Positions 1 to 5,069 of a DNA stretch of 5,751 nucleotides are shown one piece after another. The notes under the pieces are model-generated. The model made no database searches. It had not been told where the DNA came from and saw nothing but the letters and a program-made list of their open reading frames with translations. Made by a program: the position numbers and the translations under genes. This stretch comes from Elusimicrobia bacterium RIFCSPLOWO2_01_FULL_64_13 (GTDB taxonomy: Bacteria > Elusimicrobiota > Elusimicrobia > 2-02-FULL-39-32), in the NCBI GenBank assembly GCA_001800095.1, contig MGUT01000063.1:20588-26338 (forward strand), in the 5' to 3' direction. The stretch's first letter is position 1. The number at the start of each line of letters is the position of its first letter.

Positions 1-1
1 G

Positions 2-544
2 GCTTTCGCCGGCGCCGACACCTACGCCACGTCCTACGCCCTGCAGATGGGCATCCGCAAGATCGCCGAGGACGCCGGGAAGAAAGTGGACCTCATCATC
101 TGCGGCAAGCAGACGAACGACGGCGACACGGGACACGTGGGGCCGGGCATCGCCGCCTGGCTGGAGATGCCCAACGTCGCCTACGTGAAGAAGGTGGAGG
201 AAGCCGCCGAGGACCATGTCCGGGTCTGGCGCATGATGGAGGACGGCACCGACGTCATCGACATGCCCCTGCCGGCCCTGATCGCCGTGGTCAAGGAGAT
301 CAACGAGCCGCGGGTGCCGTCGCTGAAGGGCAAGATGGCCGCCAAAAAGGCAACGATCGCCCGCTGGACCGCCGACGACATCGGCGCGGACAAGACCAAG
401 ATCGGCTTGAGCGGCTCGCCCACGATCGTGGCCTCGAGCTTCAACCCGCCCCCCCGCCAGGGCGGCGTCCGCGTGGACGGCGCCACCCCCCAGGAGAAGG
501 CCCGCAACCTCGTGGCCAAGCTCCGGGAAATGAAGCTCATCTAA
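2..544 (+). CDS. etfB: Electron transfer flavoprotein beta subunit, 5' end cut off by window
   Basis: This is the C-terminal 180 residues of EtfB; about 80 N-terminal residues lie before the window. The frame is already open at base 2, and the first visible residues (AFAGADTYATSYAL) match the conserved EtfB core, so the internal ATG at 47 is not the start. Two family landmarks are clear. The first is DGDTGHVGP (bases 119-145), the DGDT-x-x-VGP type found in FAD-binding, electron-bifurcating Etfs rather than the DDDCNQTG type of AMP-binding mitochondrial-like Etfs. The second is the partner-recognition loop INEPRVPSLKGK (from base 299) followed by AAKK, through which EtfB docks on dehydrogenases. 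The C-terminal GSPT...F-PPP segment also fits. EtfB pairs with EtfA as a soluble FAD heterodimer, and etfA follows after 30 bases. The family is certain. That it bifurcates is inferred from the motif and the ferredoxin-fused partner. The dehydrogenase partner is not visible. Confidence 0.96.
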   Translation, partial: AFAGADTYATSYALQMGIRKIAEDAGKKVDLIICGKQTNDGDTGHVGPGIAAWLEMPNVAYVKKVEEAAEDHVRVWRMMEDGTDVIDMPLPALIAVVKEINEPRVPSLKGKMAAKKATIARWTADDIGADKTKIGLSGSPTIVASSFNPPPRQGGVRVDGATPQEKARNLVAKLREMKLI

Positions 545-558
545 ACTCCGGGAAGAAA

Positions 559-566
559 GAGAGGGA
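559..566 (+). promoter_or_regulatory. Ribosome binding site for etfA, supporting a GTG start
   Basis: The purine-rich run GAGAGGGA ends 8 bases before the GTG at 575. It supports that GTG as the etfA start, because no ATG lies between the etfB stop and the ferredoxin cysteines in this frame. Confidence 0.6.
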
Positions 567-574
567 CCGCCCCC

Positions 575-1855
575 GTGCCCAACGAGATTTTCATCATCAA
601 GGAACGCTGCACCGGCTGCGGCTCGTGCGTGAAGGTATGCCCGGTGAGCTGCATCTCCATGGCGGACCGCGACAAGGAAGAAGGAGTCCGCTGGAAGAAG
701 CTCGCCGTCATCGACGTGGACAAGTGCGTCTTCTGCAACGCCTGCGTCGAGGACTGCGACAGATTGTTCGAGAAGACCAAGGCCAAGGTCCCGGACACGA
801 ACGTCTTCCACGCCATCGTCATGCACAAGGATGAAGTGGCGGTCCACGTGGACACCGCCGCCTACAAGGGGGTGTGGTGCTACGCCGAACAGAGGCACGG
901 CAAGATCGTGCCCACCATCTATGAGCTCCTGCACGTGGGGGGAGGCATGGCCAAGGACCTGAACGAGGAGCTCTGCGCGGTGCTGATCGGCCACAACGTC
1001 GCGGACGCGGCCCGGGACCTGATCGAGCACGGCGCCGACAAGGTCTACGTCCTCGACCACCCCGTTTTCGAGCATTTCCTGGACGAGGCCTACTGCTCGG
1101 CCCTCACCGAGCTCATCCGCAAGGAAAAGCCCAACAAGCTCCTCATGCCGGCCTCCATCATCGGCCGGTCCTTCGCCAGCCGCGTGGCCATCAGCGCCCA
1201 TACCGGCATCACGGCCGACGCGACCGAGTTCGCCATCGACCCCAAGACCCGCATGATGCGGGCCACCCGCCCTTCTTTCGGCGGGAACCTCATGGCCACC
1301 ATCCTCTGCGAGAAGCACCGGCCCGAGATGGCCACGGTGCGGCCCATGTCCTTTCCCCGGCGCCCGGCCGAGCCCGGCCGGACCGGGAAGGTCGTTCCCG
1401 TGCAGGTGGACCCCTCCAGGTGGAGCGTCAAGGCCAAGTTCGTCCGCTTCGACCACGAGAAGGACGATACCGTGGACATCAGTTCCGCCGAGAAGATCGT
1501 TTCCGGCGGCCGGGGGCTGGGCAAGCCCGACGGGTTCAAGCTCATCGAGGACCTCGCCCGCGTTCTGGGCGCCGCCGTCGGCGCCAGCCGCCCCACGGTG
1601 GACGCCGGCTGGATCCCCTACCGCCACCAGGTCGGGCTGACCGGCCGGACCGTCCGGCCCAAGCTCTACATCGCCTGCGGCATATCCGGCCAGATCCAGC
1701 ACCTGGCCGGCATGTCCTCGGCGGAGGTGATCGTGGCCGTCAACAAGGACCCCGACGCCCCGTTGATGAAGCTGGCCACCCTCTCGGTGGAGGGCGACCT
1801 TTACGAGCTGGTCCCCGCCCTGATCGAGGAGATCAAGAAAGTACGGGGCAACTGA
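575..1855 (+). CDS. etfA: Electron transfer flavoprotein alpha subunit with N-terminal 2x[4Fe-4S] ferredoxin domain
   Basis: The protein has 426 residues, about 100 more than a plain EtfA, because a ferredoxin module is fused in front. Cysteines 12, 15, 18 and 22 (CTGCGSCVKVCP) and 51, 54, 57 and 61 (CVFCNACVEDCD) form two CxxCxxCxxxC sites. The second lacks the proline that normally follows the last cysteine. The EtfA N-terminal domain starts near residue 88 (YKGVWCYAEQRHGK). The C-terminal FAD domain runs from about 310: SGGRGLG (310-316), GASRPTVDAGWIP (336-348), HQVGLTG (351-357), and PKLYIACGISGQIQHLAGM (362-380). The end is unusual: ATLSVEGD (401-408) stands where most EtfA have ADYGIVGD. 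Ferredoxin-fused EtfA proteins are known from CarE (caffeyl-CoA reductase) and LctC (lactate dehydrogenase) complexes of acetogens, where Etf couples NADH, ferredoxin and a flavin dehydrogenase. A similar cytoplasmic electron-confurcating or bifurcating role is inferred here. The start is GTG. Confidence 0.96.
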   Translation: MPNEIFIIKERCTGCGSCVKVCPVSCISMADRDKEEGVRWKKLAVIDVDKCVFCNACVEDCDRLFEKTKAKVPDTNVFHAIVMHKDEVAVHVDTAAYKGVWCYAEQRHGKIVPTIYELLHVGGGMAKDLNEELCAVLIGHNVADAARDLIEHGADKVYVLDHPVFEHFLDEAYCSALTELIRKEKPNKLLMPASIIGRSFASRVAISAHTGITADATEFAIDPKTRMMRATRPSFGGNLMATILCEKHRPEMATVRPMSFPRRPAEPGRTGKVVPVQVDPSRWSVKAKFVRFDHEKDDTVDISSAEKIVSGGRGLGKPDGFKLIEDLARVLGAAVGASRPTVDAGWIPYRHQVGLTGRTVRPKLYIACGISGQIQHLAGMSSAEVIVAVNKDPDAPLMKLATLSVEGDLYELVPALIEEIKKVRGN

Positions 1856-1867
1856 CCCTTCCATGCC

Positions 1868-3235
1868 ATGCCCGCTCCCCGTCCCGTCGAGCTTTTCATC
1901 CCCGAGATCCGGTCGCTCCTCCAGGGCGACCGGCTAGAAGAGCTCAAGGACCTCCTCCTCGAAATCAACCCCATCGACCTGGCCGACGGATTCCCGCAAT
2001 TCTCCGTCGAGCACCAGCACCTCCTCCTGCGCCTCCTGGACCCCGGACGCGCGCTCGAGGTCTTCGAGGAGCTGGAGACCCCCCAGCAGGAGGCCCTCAT
2101 CGGCCGGCTGCGGGACGGGTCCCTTCCGGCGGGAATTTCCGGCCTCGCCGGGGAAAGCGCGGGCCGGCTTTTCCAGAAGATCCCCACCCCAGTCGTCAGG
2201 AAGATGGAGCGTTTCATGAAAAAGGTCCGGATCGAGGCCCCCCGGAACGTCCCGCATTATCCGGAAGGCACCGCCGGGGCGCTCATGACCACCGAATTCG
2301 TGCCCGCGGACCCGGAGATGACCGCCCGAGCCGTCCTGGAGCGCCTCCAGGCCAGCGTGCGCCTCCTCAAGGAGGAATACGTGCAGTCGCTTTACGTCAC
2401 CGCCCCGAACGGGAAGCTGGTGGGGGGACTGACGTTGAAGACCCTGATCAGCTCCCCGGCCGACATCAAGGTCAAGGACATCATGAGCCCCGTGGCCCTG
2501 ATCCGGATCCCGGCCCGGATGGACCAGGAGGACGCGGCGGAGGTCTTCTCGCGCTACAAGCTCATCTCGGCCCCGGTGGTGGACGACGAGATCCGCCTCG
2601 TGGGCGTCCTGACCGTGGACGACATCCTCGACGTGGTCCAGGACGAGGCCACCGAGGACATGGCCAAGCTCGCGGGGACCAAGGCCGAGGACCTGGAGAC
2701 GGGTTCCTTCATGCGCGTGACGGTCCTGCGCATGCCCTGGCTCCTGGCCTCCTATTTCGGTGGCATCCTGGCCAGCTTCGTCATCGGCCATTACCAGGAG
2801 CTCCTCGGGCGGGTGCTGGCCCTGGCCACCTTCATCCCGGTCATCGCCGGGATGGGAGGGAACGTGGGGACCCAGTCCTCGACCATCGTGGTCCGGGGGC
2901 TGGCCACCGGAAGGATCCAGCTCGACAGGATATGGAAAGTGATCCGGCGGGAGTTCGCGGTGGGGCTGACCCTGGGACTGACTTACGGCTGTTTCTTAAG
3001 CGCGGTCGCTGTGGCCCGGCACGGGACGGCCTATTCCTGGCGCCTGCCGGTGGTGGTGGGGGTGGGCATCCTGACCTCCATGACCGTGGCGGCCGTCATG
3101 GGGACCATGACTCCGGTCCTCTTCAAAAAGCTCAAGATCGATCCCGCCGCGGTGAGCGCGCCCTTCGTGAGCACGGCCACGGACCTGGCCAGCATCGGCG
3201 TCTACCTTCTCCTGGCCTCAAAGCTTCTTTTTTGA
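1868..3235 (+). CDS. mgtE: MgtE-family magnesium transporter with CBS pair
   Basis: The 455 residues match the usual MgtE length and domain order. A helical cytoplasmic MgtE_N domain covers about residues 5-135. Two CBS domains begin near M140 (LMTTEFVPADP) and M206 (DIMSPVALIRIP); in this family they sense cytosolic Mg2+ and gate the pore. The membrane domain has about five helices, near 289-309, 315-338, 363-384, 393-417 and 433-455. Its signature is FIPVIAGMGGNVGTQSS from F322, then RGLATG. The last helix keeps DPAAVSAPFVSTATD; D439 aligns with the pore Asp (D432) that binds Mg2+ in Thermus MgtE. The protein is an inner-membrane Mg2+ channel, probably a homodimer. The start ATG lies 12 bases after the etfA stop with no clear Shine-Dalgarno, so translation may depend on ribosomes arriving from etfA. 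The ATG at 1863 is out of frame. The 3' end overlaps queD tail to tail by 18 bases. Confidence 0.95.
   Translation: MPAPRPVELFIPEIRSLLQGDRLEELKDLLLEINPIDLADGFPQFSVEHQHLLLRLLDPGRALEVFEELETPQQEALIGRLRDGSLPAGISGLAGESAGRLFQKIPTPVVRKMERFMKKVRIEAPRNVPHYPEGTAGALMTTEFVPADPEMTARAVLERLQASVRLLKEEYVQSLYVTAPNGKLVGGLTLKTLISSPADIKVKDIMSPVALIRIPARMDQEDAAEVFSRYKLISAPVVDDEIRLVGVLTVDDILDVVQDEATEDMAKLAGTKAEDLETGSFMRVTVLRMPWLLASYFGGILASFVIGHYQELLGRVLALATFIPVIAGMGGNVGTQSSTIVVRGLATGRIQLDRIWKVIRREFAVGLTLGLTYGCFLSAVAVARHGTAYSWRLPVVVGVGILTSMTVAAVMGTMTPVLFKKLKIDPAAVSAPFVSTATDLASIGVYLLLASKLLF
3218..3235. other. Convergent 3' overlap of mgtE and queD
   Basis: The 18 bases TCAAAGCTTCTTTTTTGA end both genes. On the plus strand they read S-K-L-L-F-stop (mgtE); on the minus strand S-K-K-K-L-stop (queD). 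The codons are in register, so each gene's TGA stop is the complement of the other's TCA serine codon. There is no room between the genes for a separate terminator, so transcripts from both sides must run into the opposite gene unless stopped inside it. Confidence 0.95.
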
Positions 3236-3655
3236 CCTCCGCCCCGCCCTTTTTCCTCCGTCGTAAACGGCGAAGGAGGTCTCCGTCTCCCAGAGCTTGG
3301 CGGAGGCCACCGGCAGTCCTTTAGACCTCGCGAAATCGTAGATCAGCTTGGCGATGTTCTCGGCCGTGGGGTTCTCCTCCATGACGAAGCAGGCCTCGCC
3401 CCGCCTCTTCAGCTCCGCGAGCATGGGGTCCCGGCGGCAGAGGATCATCTTATGGTCAAGCTCTCCGTCGATGAAAGTCCCCACGATCCCCTTCACGTCC
3501 CCGAAGTCGAACACCATGCCGCGTCGGTCCAGCCGGGTCGATTCCAGAGTGATCTCGGCCCGGCCGTTATGGCCGTGGAGGTGGCGGCATTTGCCGGAGT
3601 AGTCCAGGAGCCGGTGCCCGTAGCAGAAAGAGACGCTCTTAGCGATGTGGTACAT
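3218..3655 (-). CDS. queD: 6-carboxy-5,6,7,8-tetrahydropterin synthase (QueD)
   Basis: QueD converts 7,8-dihydroneopterin triphosphate to 6-carboxytetrahydropterin, the first dedicated step toward preQ0 and queuosine or other 7-deazaguanines. The 145-residue protein has the full PTPS/QueD set. Zinc ligands are H14, H27 and H29. The nucleophile C23 lies in CRHLHGH, which is the CxxxHGH spacing typical of QueD rather than eukaryotic-type PTPS. Also present are GMVFDFGDVK (46-55), the D67-H68 pair in LDHKMIL, PTAEN (96-100), and the pterin-anchoring E123 in WETETS. The first zinc motif reads FCYGH instead of the common F-x-A-A-H form. A basic tail after residue 133 (rich in K and R) goes beyond the fold, and its last codons overlap mgtE. 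The ATG lies inside the methyltransferase 3' end (17-base overlap), with GAGGAA just upstream. It is the last gene of the minus-strand block. PTPS paralogs share this fold, but the motif spacing favours QueD. Confidence 0.92.
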   Translation of the reverse strand: MYHIAKSVSFCYGHRLLDYSGKCRHLHGHNGRAEITLESTRLDRRGMVFDFGDVKGIVGTFIDGELDHKMILCRRDPMLAELKRRGEACFVMEENPTAENIAKLIYDFARSKGLPVASAKLWETETSFAVYDGGKRAGRRSKKKL

Positions 3656-4469
3656 GTTTCCTCATGACGACGATGAGATTCCTGTCCCCGGGGCGGAAGG
3701 GGCGCGCCGGCCGGTAATCCCCGAACAGGGACCGGACTTCCATGCCCCGGACCGCCCGGACCGCGGAGAGGATTTTCCCGGCTTCCAGGATCTTAAGGTC
3801 CTCTTCCGCCTCCAGATTATAACTTTTTACGCGGCCTCCGGCTCCGGATTTTTCGCGGATGTCCCAGAGATAGCGGTAGGTCTCCGTTCCCTTCGCGCTC
3901 CGGACCAGCCGGATGCGCAGGGCGCCGGACAAGCGGGGAGATATCCTGTAAAAAATGGGTTTAGGCCCCACCCTTTGCGGGCACCCGCCCAGGGGAGCGT
4001 CGAAGGCGAACAGCCCGCCGGGTTTCAGGACCCTTTCCGCCGTCTTGAGGAGTCCGGAGAATCTCCTGTAGAGAGGGGCGAGGGAGATGGTCCAGCCGAA
4101 GAGGACCGCTCCGTCGAAATTTTTCCTGAAGGCGGGGTCCCGTCCCAGACGGAACGCGTCCGCGCGCAGAAAGACCGGCTTCGCCTCTTCTTTCCCGGAC
4201 TTTTCCCTGGCCAGACGGAGAAGATCGGGGGAAATGTCCGCTCCCGTCACCCTCGCTCCCAGGCGGGCCAGCCGGACCGCGTGGGAGCCGGACCCGCAGC
4301 AGAGGTCGAGGACGCGGGGCGAAGTCCCGGAGCCGTTCTCCCGCAGGAGCGCCATGAAAAAACCCGCCTGCCGGGAATAGTCCCGCCAGGAATGGTCCGC
4401 GTCGTAGAACCTGGCCGGAAGCCCGCCGTATTTCGAGGCGCGGGCCGGCTTCGCCGCCGTCCTACCCAC
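3639..4469 (-). CDS. Class I SAM-dependent methyltransferase, substrate unknown
   Basis: The 276-residue protein has a Rossmann-fold methyltransferase core. Motif I is VLDLCCGSGSHAVRLA (53-68), the SAM-binding glycine-rich loop. The acidic residue after strand 2 is D78 in GADIS. The adenine-contact region is LRADAF (D104), strand 4 is FDGAVLFGW (118-126), and the post-core strand is LKPGGLFAFDAP (148-159). An N-terminal helical lid (KYGGLPARFYDADHSWRDY, 13-31) resembles small-molecule methyltransferases of the Methyltransf_11/25 type. About 115 C-terminal residues follow with no motif I recognise, presumably the substrate cap. There is no NPPY-type motif for DNA or amino-group base methylation. 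The start is GTG at 4469, chosen because GGAGGA lies 8 bases upstream; it overlaps the queC-like stop by 8 bases. The gene is locked between a queC-like gene and queD, which makes a deazapurine, pterin or tRNA-related substrate tempting, but nothing in the sequence proves it. No membrane segment or signal peptide is seen. Confidence 0.85.
   Translation of the reverse strand: MGRTAAKPARASKYGGLPARFYDADHSWRDYSRQAGFFMALLRENGSGTSPRVLDLCCGSGSHAVRLARLGARVTGADISPDLLRLAREKSGKEEAKPVFLRADAFRLGRDPAFRKNFDGAVLFGWTISLAPLYRRFSGLLKTAERVLKPGGLFAFDAPLGGCPQRVGPKPIFYRISPRLSGALRIRLVRSAKGTETYRYLWDIREKSGAGGRVKSYNLEAEEDLKILEAGKILSAVRAVRGMEVRSLFGDYRPARPFRPGDRNLIVVMRKHVPHR
3660..3663 (-). promoter_or_regulatory. Ribosome binding site for queD inside the methyltransferase gene
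   Basis: On the minus strand ATGAGGAAACATG places GAGG 4 bases before the queD ATG. The site lies within the last codons of the upstream methyltransferase, so ribosomes ending that gene pass over it, which suggests coupled translation. Confidence 0.65.
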
Positions 4470-5064
4470 GGAGCGGGTCCTCCAACCCGGCCATCGCGAA
4501 CCCCGATATCCTTTCGCGGCAGGAGCCGCACTTCCAGCAATGCTTCATTCCGTTCCGCGAACAGCTCCAGGTGGCGGCGAAAGGGGTCTTCAGGCGATGT
4601 CCCGCGAGGATGACGTTTTTTTTGTCCGCGCGGATGAAGGGAAAGACGAAGCGGACCGCCCGGCCGGCGCGGGATTCCTTCCGGGCGAGGCCCTCGACCG
4701 CGGCCAGGTATTCCGGCCGGGCGTCCCGGAAAACGGCTCCGTCGTGGAGTATGTGGCCGCCGACGACCGTTCCCGCGCCGACGGCGCCCGCCAGGGAGGC
4801 CGCGACCCCGTAATACATGAGGTTGCGCGCGGGGATATGGCAGGCCTCTTCGGCCTTGGGAGGGGGAACGAAGGGAAGGTGGACTTCGTAATTTTCTTTT
4901 GACCCGGCCAGGCGGCGCAGTCTCCTGGTCGCGGCGAGCTCCCGCGCTCTCCGTCCGGGGAACGTGAACGTGAGGGTGGCAAGGCGAAAACCCTTCCGTT
5001 CAGCCCACCAGAGGCAGACGGCGGAATCCAGGCCGCCGGATAAAAGCACGATGGCTTTTTTCAC
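4462..5064 (-). CDS. queC: Divergent QueC-like PP-loop enzyme (7-cyano-7-deazaguanine synthase family)
   Basis: Classical QueC turns 7-carboxy-7-deazaguanine plus ammonia into preQ0, using ATP. This 200-residue protein, somewhat short for QueC (about 220-230), shows the family frame. The ATP PP-loop is SGGLDS (9-14). IPARN (77-81) matches the QueC V/I-PARN motif, DARPEY (114-119) matches DCRPEF, and DKKNVILAG (147-155) matches the K-A-x-I-x-x-G stretch. A zinc site is formed by C168, C176, C179 and C182 in TWSC...CWKCGSC, followed by GF (188-189) and EDP (195-197). Several motifs differ. The usual YGQRH is FPGRR (35-39), losing the His. The D-Y-S-G-Y-P loop is replaced by HDGAVFR (107-113), and the SALT-containing segment before IPARN is shortened. 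The start is GTG, 5 bases after the ComEC-like stop, with a weak AAGAG ahead. Membership of the QueC/ExsB family is firm. Strict preQ0 synthase activity is only likely, because QueC homologs with other jobs exist. Confidence 0.82.
   Translation of the reverse strand: MKKAIVLLSGGLDSAVCLWWAERKGFRLATLTFTFPGRRARELAATRRLRRLAGSKENYEVHLPFVPPPKAEEACHIPARNLMYYGVAASLAGAVGAGTVVGGHILHDGAVFRDARPEYLAAVEGLARKESRAGRAVRFVFPFIRADKKNVILAGHRLKTPFAATWSCSRNGMKHCWKCGSCRERISGFAMAGLEDPLRG
4478..4483 (-). promoter_or_regulatory. Strong ribosome binding site for the methyltransferase
   Basis: The perfect GGAGGA (TCCTCC on the plus strand) sits 8 bases before the GTG at 4469, inside the last codons of the queC-like gene. 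It decides the start of the methyltransferase. Confidence 0.8.
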
Positions 5065-5069
5065 GACTC

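Noticed and set aside
1639..1662. GC-rich inverted-repeat-like stretch (CCGGCCGGACCGTCCGG) within etfA
   Set aside because: It is explained by codons for the conserved TGRTVRP segment in high-GC sequence, and nothing marks it as regulatory.
1934..2791. Minus-strand open frame opposite mgtE
   Set aside because: The composition (rich in His, Asp, Gly, Leu) is a shadow of mgtE codons, and no domain or ribosome site supports it.
3255..3279. Hairpin CCTCC...GGAGG just past the mgtE stop, considered as a terminator
   Set aside because: The stem has a mismatch and no T run follows it on either strand; the T run comes before it on the plus strand. It also lies within queD coding sequence.
1420..3324. 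Very long open frame on the plus strand across the etfA end and all of mgtE
   Set aside because: Its product is low-complexity, rich in Arg, Gly and Pro, and it runs one frame off two genes with clear domains. In high-GC DNA such stop-poor shadow frames are expected.
3645..4613. Plus-strand open frame of over 300 codons opposite the methyltransferase
   Set aside because: It shows no recognisable motif, and the opposite strand encodes a methyltransferase with a full SAM motif and a good ribosome site.
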